From: Deltaproteobacteria bacterium
GTDB lineage: Bacteria > Myxococcota_A > Polyangia > Polyangiales > Houyiibacteriaceae
DNA: 5,416 bases
Assembly: GCA_003647035.1 (NCBI GenBank)
Contig: QMMB01000255.1
Location: forward strand, 1 to 5,416
Direction of reading: 5' to 3'
The position numbers were made by a program, and so were the translations under genes. Of the stretch, positions 1 through 5,416 are shown piece after piece (the first letter of the stretch is position 1; each line of letters begins with the position of its first letter). Below the pieces are notes generated by a model. It worked only from the letters and a program-made list of their open reading frames with translations. It was not told where the DNA came from and ran no database searches.

Positions 1-199
1 CCGCTTTTAAGGCGGTTTCCACCTGGTCGGGCTGCGGATGCGTGTTGGCGACAACAGTGTGGACACCGCTCCGCGCCAAGTGCTCCATCGCAAACGCTGC
101 GAGCGGCCGGTTCGCGACAGGGACGATGGGTTTGGGCCGAAGGTCGGTCAGCGGTCGGAGGCGCGTTCCGAGCCCGGCTGCTAAGAGCATGGCCTGCAC
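1..199 (-). CDS. NDP-sugar pyrophosphorylase (nucleotidyltransferase), N-terminal part, cut by window edge
   Basis: Reading the minus strand from a GTG at 199-197 gives 66 residues beginning MQAMLLAAGLGTRLRPLT. This is the sugar-nucleotidyltransferase signature: the Gly-rich nucleotide-binding loop (G9, G11, T12, R13) followed by RPKP at 21-24, whose K23 is the conserved lysine after the loop. Family members transfer an NMP from an NTP to a sugar 1-phosphate in the cytoplasm, releasing pyrophosphate. The GTG start places the signature where family proteins normally have it. An in-frame ATG at 226-224 would add nine residues with no family look, and an ATG at 190-188 would start at M4. No good Shine-Dalgarno precedes any of them. 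The rest of the gene lies beyond base 1, so the substrate cannot be fixed; the N-terminus resembles mannose-1-phosphate guanylyltransferase and glucose-1-phosphate nucleotidyltransferase types. It is transcribed away from the epimerase operon and probably supplies sugar nucleotides to the same polysaccharide pathway (inference). Confidence 0.88.
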   Translation of the reverse strand, partial: MQAMLLAAGLGTRLRPLTDLRPKPIVPVANRPLAAFAMEHLARSGVHTVVANTHPQPDQVETALKA

Positions 200-205
200 G
201 TGGGT

Positions 206-235
206 ATGATATTCCGCCGCGCGCATTCGGACCAA
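206..235 (-). promoter_or_regulatory. candidate promoter for the divergent pyrophosphorylase gene
   Basis: On the minus strand, TTGGTC (235-230) and TATCAT (211-206) are separated by 18 bases and resemble poor -35 and fair -10 hexamers. Initiation about seven bases further on would fall at or next to the GTG at 199, implying a leaderless or nearly leaderless message. This would fit the lack of a Shine-Dalgarno sequence there. It rests on weak consensus matches only. Confidence 0.22.
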
Positions 236-257
236 GCAATGTGGGTGGACAAGGGCC

Positions 258-263
258 TATACT
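258..263 (+). promoter_or_regulatory. candidate -10 element for the epimerase operon
   Basis: TATACT matches the sigma-70-type -10 consensus TATAAT at five of six positions. It lies 19 bases before the epimerase ATG, so transcription starting near 270 would give a leader of about a dozen bases that still contains the ribosome binding site. No convincing -35 hexamer is visible at 16-18 bases upstream, so the call is weak. Confidence 0.33.
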
Positions 264-273
264 CGGGGGGCAC

Positions 274-277
274 GAGG
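274..277 (+). promoter_or_regulatory. ribosome binding site of the UDP-glucuronate epimerase-type gene
   Basis: GAGG, within a run GAGGGGGAG, ends five bases before the ATG at 283. It supports that start over an in-frame GTG at 241, which would add 14 residues (rich in Gly, without family resemblance) ahead of the Rossmann-fold MKKILLTG start. Confidence 0.65.
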
Positions 278-282
278 GGGAG

Positions 283-1260
283 ATGAAGAAGATCCTGCTG
301 ACCGGCGCGGCCGGCTTCATTGGGAGCAACACCGCATCCGCGTTGCTGCGCCGTGGCGACACGGTCGTTGGGGTCGACAACCTCAACGATTACTACGACC
401 CGGCTCGCAAGCGTGCGAATTTGGAGGAGGTTCGTACCACCGCTCCGGACCCGCAGAAATTCATCTTCCACACGGAAGACATCCGGGACGAGGACGCGAT
501 GGAGGGCCTATTCGCGGAGCATGAGTTCGACGCGATCATCCACCTCGCTGCGATGGCGGGTGTCCGTGCCTCGATCGAGGACCCGAAGCTCTATTTCGAC
601 GTAAACCTCGGGGGCACACTCACACTCCTCGAGGCCGCGCAACGTCATGGCCAGCCGCGGTTCGTCTTCGCGTCGACCTCTTCCGTGTACGGCCGGACCA
701 AAGTGATCCCGTTCATCGAGACGGACAGCGCCGACCGCCCTCTCGCTCCGTACCCGGCCAGCAAGCGGGCTGCCGAGCTCCTCGGCTATTCGTACTTCCA
801 CCTCTTCGGGCAAAACTTTACAGCACTTCGTTTCTTCACGGTCTATGGCCGGCGCGGTCGTCCGGACATGATGGCCTACTTGGTGCTGGACAACATTTTT
901 CGCGGCAAAGAAGTACCTGTGTACAACCACGGGCAGATGCACCGGGACTGGACGTACGTGGATGACATCGTGCAGGGCCTGCTCGCCGCGGCGGATCGGC
1001 CCCTCGGATACGAGGTGATCAATCTCGGTCGCGGCAAGCCGACGCTACTGGCCGATTTCGTTCGGCTGATCGAGGAACAGGCAGGCAAGGTCTCCAACCT
1101 GATCGACAGGCCCATGCCGGCCGCCGACATGGAGTACACCTACGCCAACATCAATCGCGCAAGAGAGCTCCTCGGGTATGCCCCCACGGTCACCGTCGAG
1201 CAGGGCGTTCGAGAGTTCTGGCTGTGGTACCAGGACGCGGTCATGGGGGTCAGCCAATGA
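283..1260 (+). CDS. UDP-glucuronate 4-epimerase-type NAD-dependent epimerase (SDR, CapI/LpsL-like)
   Basis: This 325-residue cytoplasmic extended SDR has the length usual for the family. The NAD-binding Rossmann motif TGAAGFIG is at residues 7-14, an HLAAMAGVRAS segment follows, and the catalytic triad is seen as ASTSSVYG (130-137, T132 aligning with GalE Ser124) and YPASK (157-161; Y157, K161). RFFTVYG at 183-189 followed by GRPDM (192-196) is the hallmark of UDP-glucuronate 4-epimerases, and RDWTYVDDI (221-229) is the uridine-side motif. Family members interconvert UDP-glucuronate and UDP-galacturonate by C4 oxidation, rotation of the keto intermediate and re-reduction. Residues 190-191 are Arg-Arg, where family members commonly have Pro first. 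It is the first gene of the operon and its stop overlaps the next start by four bases. No UDP-glucose 6-dehydrogenase is in view, so an N-acetylated uronate is a possible alternative substrate (inference). Confidence 0.92.
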   Translation: MKKILLTGAAGFIGSNTASALLRRGDTVVGVDNLNDYYDPARKRANLEEVRTTAPDPQKFIFHTEDIRDEDAMEGLFAEHEFDAIIHLAAMAGVRASIEDPKLYFDVNLGGTLTLLEAAQRHGQPRFVFASTSSVYGRTKVIPFIETDSADRPLAPYPASKRAAELLGYSYFHLFGQNFTALRFFTVYGRRGRPDMMAYLVLDNIFRGKEVPVYNHGQMHRDWTYVDDIVQGLLAAADRPLGYEVINLGRGKPTLLADFVRLIEEQAGKVSNLIDRPMPAADMEYTYANINRARELLGYAPTVTVEQGVREFWLWYQDAVMGVSQ

Positions 1261-3194
1261 TGGGTCGACTCAAGACGCGCACCTCGCAGTTCATGATCGA
1301 CATCAGCGTCCTGATGCTGGCTTTCTTTTTGGCGATGCTGGTCCGCTTCGATTGGGCCGTGCCCAGGGTGATGTTCCGGCAGCTCATGATCGTACTGCCG
1401 TACGTGGTGCTGCTGCAATATGCGTTCCTGTCCGGCTTTGGGATCACTCGTTTCTCGTGGCGCTACATCAGCCTGCGCGACACCGTACGGATCTTCACCG
1501 CGATTGCGTCCGTCACGACTTTGTTGGTCGCACTTCGGTTCCTGAGCCCGCTGCTGGTCGACCGCTTCCCGCTGGCGCGTTACGGCATCGTGCCGCTCGG
1601 CGTGCTCCTCGGCGATTTCGTATTGTCTTTCATCGGGCTGACCGGGGTCAGAGCCCTTCGACGAATTCTCGGCGAACGCCTCGCGTCCAATCAGCACAGG
1701 CCCGAGCAATCGCCTCATGTGCCCACCCTCCTCGTAGGCGCGGGGCAAGGCGGCGTCTTGATCGCCCAAGAGATCGCGCGGCGGCCTGACCTCGGCATCC
1801 TGCCTGTCGCGTTCGTCGACGACGATCCTGTGAAGCAAGGCGCCGTGATTCAGGGGATCAAAGTTCAGGGGACCACGAAAGAGCTGCTGCGCCTCGCCCA
1901 GCGCCACGGAGCCGAGCAAGCCCTCATCACGACTTCCAACGCGCCAGGGTCCGCGATTCGCCGGATCACCGAGAGCTGCAAGGAGGCGGGCCTCGCGGTG
2001 AAAATCGTTCCTGGAGCCTATGAAATTGTTGGAGGGCGCGTGAACCTGTCGCGCATTCGCGAGGTGGCCATCGAAGACCTTCTGCGGCGCGAGCAGGTCA
2101 AGCTCGACACGGAATCGGTTGCCGATGTCGTTCGCGGGCAGCCTGTGGTGGTGACCGGCGCAGGCGGGAGCATCGGCTCGGAGCTTTGCCGCCAGGTGGC
2201 CGCGTATCGCCCTTCCCGTCTCGTGCTGGTCGAGCGCGCCGAGAACAATATGTTCGAGATTCATTGTGAGCTCCGCGGCCGTTTCCCGGACCTCGAGGTC
2301 GTGCCGTGCGTGGCCGACATTACCGACGTGCCCCGTATCACTCAGGTGTTCCGCGACCACCGGCCGATGATCGTCTTCCATGCGGCGGCGCACAAACACG
2401 TCCCGATGATGGAATGGAATCCGGCGGAGGCAGTGAAGAACAACGTTCTCGGTACTCAGGTGGTTGCCGACTTGGCGGACAGCCTCGCCGTAGAGCGCTT
2501 CGTGATGGTCTCGACCGACAAAGCGGTGAACCCCACTTCGGTGATGGGCGCCACGAAGCGGGCGGCGGAACTCTACGTCCAGGCACTTTCGCTTCGCAGC
2601 GCAACGCACTTTTCGACGGTGCGCTTCGGCAACGTTCTCGGTTCGACGGGCAGCGTCATTCCGATCTTCCGCCAACAGATACGGAACGGCGGTCCTATTA
2701 CGGTGACGCATCCAGACATGACTCGTTATTTCATGACCATCCCAGAAGCCGCGCAGCTAATCATGCAGGCGGGAGCGTTGAGCCAGGGCGGCGAGACGTT
2801 CATTTTGGACATGGGGCAACCCGTGCGGATCATCGACTTGGCGCACGATTTGATCCGCCTGAGCGGACTCGAGCCCGACAAGGATATCGAGGTTCGGTTC
2901 ACGGGTGTTCGGCCTGGGGAGAAATTGTTCGAGGAGCTTTCGACGATGAGCGAGGGCATCGAGCGCACCACTCACCCGAAGATCTTCACCGGGACCTACG
3001 AGTCGCCCCATTTGCCCGCCTTGCGCGCCCAGTTCGAGACCCTCGCCGGGCTCTGCAAGACGGCGAACCCGGACGCCATACGTCGGATTCTGACGGAAGT
3101 GGTTCCAGAGTACGGCGGCGACGGAGCGGAGAGCGAGCCTCCCTCGCGACCCAGCCGCACGATTCGGGAGTCCAAATCCATGGAGGGCGCATGA
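1257..3194 (+). CDS. membrane-anchored NDP-sugar 4,6-dehydratase (FlaA1/WbpM/CapD/PglF family)
   Basis: This 645-residue protein has the full-length architecture of the family. Four hydrophobic helices lie at about 12-31, 41-62, 77-96 and 108-130. A first Rossmann-like domain begins at VGAGQGG (160-166), and a C-terminal SDR catalytic domain begins at TGAGGSIG (300-307). Later landmarks are AAAHKHVP (376-383), STDKAVNPTSVMGATK (419-434) and RPGEKLFEEL (552-561). In C. jejuni PglF the catalytic residues are Thr, Asp, Lys and a Met replacing the usual SDR Tyr; here T420, D421, K422 and M430 have the same spacing, so the enzyme should be active. The family removes water from UDP-GlcNAc to give UDP-4-keto-6-deoxy-HexNAc, the precursor of QuiNAc, FucNAc or bacillosamine sugars, at the inner face of the cytoplasmic membrane. 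The start is ATG 1257 or the adjacent ATG 1260; 1257 gives the ATGA overlap with the preceding stop, with a G-run at 1245-1249 as a modest ribosome site. The exact sugar product is not determined. Confidence 0.94.
   Translation: MMGRLKTRTSQFMIDISVLMLAFFLAMLVRFDWAVPRVMFRQLMIVLPYVVLLQYAFLSGFGITRFSWRYISLRDTVRIFTAIASVTTLLVALRFLSPLLVDRFPLARYGIVPLGVLLGDFVLSFIGLTGVRALRRILGERLASNQHRPEQSPHVPTLLVGAGQGGVLIAQEIARRPDLGILPVAFVDDDPVKQGAVIQGIKVQGTTKELLRLAQRHGAEQALITTSNAPGSAIRRITESCKEAGLAVKIVPGAYEIVGGRVNLSRIREVAIEDLLRREQVKLDTESVADVVRGQPVVVTGAGGSIGSELCRQVAAYRPSRLVLVERAENNMFEIHCELRGRFPDLEVVPCVADITDVPRITQVFRDHRPMIVFHAAAHKHVPMMEWNPAEAVKNNVLGTQVVADLADSLAVERFVMVSTDKAVNPTSVMGATKRAAELYVQALSLRSATHFSTVRFGNVLGSTGSVIPIFRQQIRNGGPITVTHPDMTRYFMTIPEAAQLIMQAGALSQGGETFILDMGQPVRIIDLAHDLIRLSGLEPDKDIEVRFTGVRPGEKLFEELSTMSEGIERTTHPKIFTGTYESPHLPALRAQFETLAGLCKTANPDAIRRILTEVVPEYGGDGAESEPPSRPSRTIRESKSMEGA
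3182..3186 (+). promoter_or_regulatory. strong ribosome binding site of the GalE-type gene, inside the dehydratase 3' end
   Basis: GGAGG lies four bases ahead of the ATG at 3191, within the last codons of the dehydratase. It fixes the start of the next gene at the 4-base ATGA overlap and suggests independent ribosome loading as well as coupling. Confidence 0.75.
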
Positions 3195-4135
3195 AAATTC
3201 TGGTGACGGGAGGTGCGGGCTTCATCGGCAGCCACGTCGCCGAGGCAGCCGTCGAAGCAGGCCACGATGTCCTGGTCGTCGACGACCTCAGCACGGGACG
3301 GACAGAGAACCTACCGGCGAACGCGGATTTCCATCCGGTCGACATCCGAAACGCGAAGGTGTTGCGGGAGCTCGCACTTCACTTCAAGCCGGACGCGATC
3401 AGTCATCATGCGGCGCAGGCGAGCGTTTCCGTCAGCGTGCGCGAGCCGGTGCTGGACGCCGACGTCAATCTCATGGGCTCACTCAATGTTGCCAACGTGG
3501 CGCTCGAATGTGACAGCCGATTGATCTTCTCGAGCACCGGGGGAGCCCTGTATGGCGAGGTCCCGGAGGGGCAAGTCGCCGGCGAAGACTGGCCCGCGTC
3601 GCCGAAGAGCCCGTACGCTTGCAGCAAGGCCAGCTTCGAGCTGTACCTGCGGGCGTTCGGCCATGGCTCCGGCCTACGGTACACGATCCTCCGCTACGCC
3701 AACGTCTACGGGCCGCGGCAGGACCCGCACGGCGAAGCGGGAGTGGTCTCGATATTCATCCAGCGGCTGCTTCGTGGCGAGCCGATTCAGGTCAATGCAC
3801 GCGCCCGGCAAGGAGACGATGGCTGCGTTCGTGATTACGTGTATGTCGGCGATTCTGTCAGGGCCAACCTCGCGGCTTTCGAGGGCGCGCTCGAGGGCCG
3901 TACTATCAACATCGCGAGCGGAGTGGCAACCACGACCCGAGCGCTTGCGGAGCGACTCGCAGCCCTCGTCGACCAGCCGGCGACTGTCAATGACGGTCCT
4001 CATCGTACCGGTGACCTAGAGCGTTCCGTTCTGGATCCCGCCGTCATGGTGTCGATTCTCGGCGAGCCAACTCCGTTGGAGCGGGGTTTGACGGCGACGA
4101 CCGAATGGTTCCGCAGTCAGGTCCAACCCCGGTGA
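3191..4135 (+). CDS. galE: GalE-type UDP-hexose 4-epimerase (extended SDR)
   Basis: This is a 314-residue NAD-dependent epimerase without signal or membrane segments. The Rossmann motif TGGAGFIG is at 6-13, and HHAAQASVSVSVREP with the following DADVNLMGSLN is the typical GalE-type second segment. The SSTGG cluster (114-118) and YACSK (142-146; Y142, K146) supply the catalytic residues. RYANVYGPRQDP and RDYVYVGD (214-221) complete the family pattern. Members flip C4 of UDP-glucose/UDP-galactose or of UDP-GlcNAc/UDP-GalNAc through a 4-keto intermediate. It sits directly before a UDP-HexNAc dehydrogenase and overlaps it by four bases. In TviB/TviC and WbpO/WbpP pathways an epimerase and a dehydrogenase of these kinds work together to make UDP-GalNAcA, so a HexNAc substrate is plausible. 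The protein is shorter than TviC/WbpP, and plain UDP-glucose epimerase activity is equally possible. The family is secure; the substrate is not. Confidence 0.91.
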   Translation: MKILVTGGAGFIGSHVAEAAVEAGHDVLVVDDLSTGRTENLPANADFHPVDIRNAKVLRELALHFKPDAISHHAAQASVSVSVREPVLDADVNLMGSLNVANVALECDSRLIFSSTGGALYGEVPEGQVAGEDWPASPKSPYACSKASFELYLRAFGHGSGLRYTILRYANVYGPRQDPHGEAGVVSIFIQRLLRGEPIQVNARARQGDDGCVRDYVYVGDSVRANLAAFEGALEGRTINIASGVATTTRALAERLAALVDQPATVNDGPHRTGDLERSVLDPAVMVSILGEPTPLERGLTATTEWFRSQVQPR

Positions 4136-5409
4136 GCGAGCGCATTGCAGTCCTGGGGCTCGGGTACGTGGGTCTTCCGGTGGCGTTGGCGTTTGCCCGA
4201 AAGTTCCAAGATACGGTTGGCTTCGACATCTCCGAGGAGAGAGTCAAATCGCTTGCCAATAGGCACGATTGGACCGGCGAGGTGACCGAGGCCGAGCTGC
4301 GCGAAACCAGCCTGAAGTTCACCAGCGATGCAGCGGATCTGCGAGGCAGCACCTTCTTCGTGGTTGCGGTACCGACCCCGATCGATTCCGATCGGCGGCC
4401 GGACCTCGGGCCGCTTCTGTCCGCGACGCGACTGGTGGCCGCCGCGCTCGCTCCGGGGGCCGTGGTCGTATACGAATCGACGGTTTATCCCGGCGTGACC
4501 GAGGAGCAGTGCGGGCCGCTCTTGGCAGAAACCTCGGGCTTGCGTCAGTCCCGAGATTTCAAGCTCGGTTATTCGCCCGAGCGGATCAACCCGGGCGACA
4601 AGCTCCACACGTTCGAGAAAATCATCAAGGTCGTCGCGGGCGAGGATGCGGAGGCGCTGGAACGCGTGGCGCGCGTCTACGAGACGGTGGTCGACGCGGG
4701 CGTCCATCGCGCGTCTTCGATCAAAGTCGCCGAGGCGGCGAAGGTGATCGAGAACACGCAGCGCGACCTCAACATCGCCTTGATGAACGAGCTCTCGCTC
4801 ATCTTCGATCGCATGGGCATCCGGACACGGGATGTGCTCGAGGCGGCCGGAACCAAATGGAATTTCTTGCGGTTTACGCCCGGCCTGGTTGGAGGACACT
4901 GCATCGGGGTCGACCCGTACTACCTCACGGCGAAAGCCGAGGCGCTCGGGTACCATCCCGAGGTCATTCTCGCAGGGCGTCGCATCAACGACGACATGGG
5001 CCGCCACCTCGCACAGCGAACGATCAAACTGCTTCGCGAGCAGGATCACGCGATCAAAGGGGCGCGCATCGGCGTGGTGGGACTCACATTCAAAGAGAAC
5101 GTGCCCGATCTGCGCAATAGCCGGGTGCCGGACGTCATCCAGGAGCTCCGCGAGTACGGCATCGATCCCATCATCCACGACCCAATGGCCTCCGCCGAGG
5201 AGGCGCTCCGCGAGTACGGCCTCGAGCTCCGGCCCTTCGACGCGCTGACGGACCTCGATGGCGTCATCTTCGCGGTCCCCCATCAACAATCCCTCGATCA
5301 GCTCGACCGTGTCGTGGCCGGCGGCCGCAAAGGCGGATTGTTCATCGACGTGAAGTCGGTGATCAACCCAGCCGATCTGAGAAGCGACCTGCGCTACTGG
5401 AGCCTTTGA
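4132..5409 (+). CDS. tviB: UDP-N-acetylhexosamine 6-dehydrogenase (TviB/WbpO-type nucleotide sugar dehydrogenase)
   Basis: This is a 425-residue cytoplasmic dehydrogenase of the UDP-glucose/UDP-HexNAc family, at full length. The NAD-binding motif GLGYVG is at 9-14, ESTVYPG at 115-121, YSPERINPGDK at 147-157, and the central helix with K204 and N208 inside AEAAKVIENTQRD. The catalytic cysteine is C257 in GGHCIGVDPYYL. The C-terminal UDP-binding domain carries GLTFKENVPDLRN. It oxidises C6 of a UDP-sugar to the carboxylate in two NAD-dependent steps. The YSPERINPGDK and KWNFLRFTPGLVGGHC forms are those of TviB/WbpO/CapL, pointing to UDP-GlcNAc or UDP-GalNAc rather than UDP-glucose; which of the two is not decidable here. 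The start is taken as GTG 4132, which gives a GTGA overlap like the other junctions and puts the Rossmann motif at residue 9. An ATG at 4105 would add nine residues and lacks a ribosome site. A weak CAGG lies at 4118-4121. Confidence 0.94.
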   Translation: MSERIAVLGLGYVGLPVALAFARKFQDTVGFDISEERVKSLANRHDWTGEVTEAELRETSLKFTSDAADLRGSTFFVVAVPTPIDSDRRPDLGPLLSATRLVAAALAPGAVVVYESTVYPGVTEEQCGPLLAETSGLRQSRDFKLGYSPERINPGDKLHTFEKIIKVVAGEDAEALERVARVYETVVDAGVHRASSIKVAEAAKVIENTQRDLNIALMNELSLIFDRMGIRTRDVLEAAGTKWNFLRFTPGLVGGHCIGVDPYYLTAKAEALGYHPEVILAGRRINDDMGRHLAQRTIKLLREQDHAIKGARIGVVGLTFKENVPDLRNSRVPDVIQELREYGIDPIIHDPMASAEEALREYGLELRPFDALTDLDGVIFAVPHQQSLDQLDRVVAGGRKGGLFIDVKSVINPADLRSDLRYWSL

Positions 5410-5416
5410 GCCGGAC

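Larger units (their letters stand above)
200..282. promoter_or_regulatory. divergent intergenic region between pyrophosphorylase and epimerase operon
   Basis: These roughly 80 bases separate the divergently read pyrophosphorylase and the four-gene operon, so promoters for both should lie here. Visible elements are a TATACT hexamer on the plus strand (258-263), a TATCAT hexamer on the minus strand (211-206), GTGGGT repeated at 200-205 and 241-246, and the imperfect palindrome GGTATGATATTCC at 203-215 that overlaps the minus-strand hexamer. Several G-tracts lie between 243 and 280. The location is a firm inference from gene orientation; the role of each element is not established by the sequence alone. 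Confidence 0.55.

Noticed and set aside
241..282. Earlier GTG start at 241 for the first epimerase
   Set aside because: It adds 14 Gly-rich residues with no family counterpart; ATG 283 has a well-placed ribosome site and begins the conserved MKKILLTG.
1140..2711. Long minus-strand open frame (523 codons) opposite the dehydratase
   Set aside because: It lies antisense to a clear full-length family protein. Its translation is rich in His, Arg and Asp, as expected for a shadow of GC-rich codons, and has no recognisable domain or ribosome site.
2306..3190. Open upstream extension of the GalE-type reading frame into the dehydratase gene
   Set aside because: The frame has no stop there but reads through dehydratase coding sequence in another frame. 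The Rossmann motif begins right after ATG 3191, which has a strong GGAGG, so the extension is not coding.
4105..4131. Earlier ATG start at 4105 for the dehydrogenase
   Set aside because: It would overlap the preceding gene by 31 bases and lacks a ribosome site. GTG 4132 matches the 4-base overlaps of the other junctions and the usual N-terminus.
4117..5289. Long minus-strand open frame (390 codons) opposite the dehydrogenase
   Set aside because: It is antisense to a gene with all catalytic motifs, with composition typical of a codon-bias shadow and no recognisable motif.
1..5416. Undescribed system, mobile element, CRISPR array, RNA gene or toxin-antitoxin pair
   Set aside because: The sequence is almost fully covered by five recognisable sugar-nucleotide genes. 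No inverted terminal repeats, spaced repeat arrays, tRNA-like folds or small additional reading frames with support were seen.
5410..5416. Possible terminator or next gene after the dehydrogenase
   Set aside because: Only seven bases remain after the stop, too few to judge either.

Overview
The window is a GC-rich (about six bases in ten by eye), densely coded piece of a bacterial surface-polysaccharide locus. It contains four complete, co-directional genes for nucleotide-sugar synthesis and, divergent from them, the 5' end of a sugar-nucleotide pyrophosphorylase gene. The protein style and gene set would fit Myxococcota or a related GC-rich Gram-negative lineage, but there is no rRNA or other taxonomic marker, so this is only a guess.

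Layout: (1) 1-199, minus strand: N-terminal 66 codons of an NDP-sugar pyrophosphorylase that runs off the left edge. (2) 200-282: short divergent intergenic region that should carry the promoters for both directions. (3) 283-1260, plus: UDP-glucuronate 4-epimerase-type SDR. (4) 1257-3194, plus: membrane-anchored FlaA1/WbpM/CapD-type NDP-sugar 4,6-dehydratase. (5) 3191-4135, plus: GalE-type UDP-hexose 4-epimerase. (6) 4132-5409, plus: TviB/WbpO-type UDP-HexNAc 6-dehydrogenase. The last seven bases are noncoding as far as can be seen. There are no gaps above 300 bases, and no RNA genes, mobile elements, CRISPR arrays or terminators were seen.

The four plus-strand genes are joined by 4-base overlaps of stop and start (ATGA, ATGA, GTGA), so they almost certainly form one translationally coupled operon. 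Together they can oxidise a UDP-HexNAc to its uronic acid, flip C4 stereochemistry of neutral and acidic UDP-sugars, and make a 4-keto-6-deoxy sugar nucleotide. This is a precursor kit for a capsule, O-antigen or exopolysaccharide repeat unit containing an amino-uronic acid and a 6-deoxy-amino sugar. Glycosyltransferases, flippase and polymerase are not in this window.

I looked for an undescribed system and did not find one. Every gene belongs to a well-known family. The points worth a second look are substrate assignments, uniform coupling, start-codon choices and the structure of the divergent promoter region.
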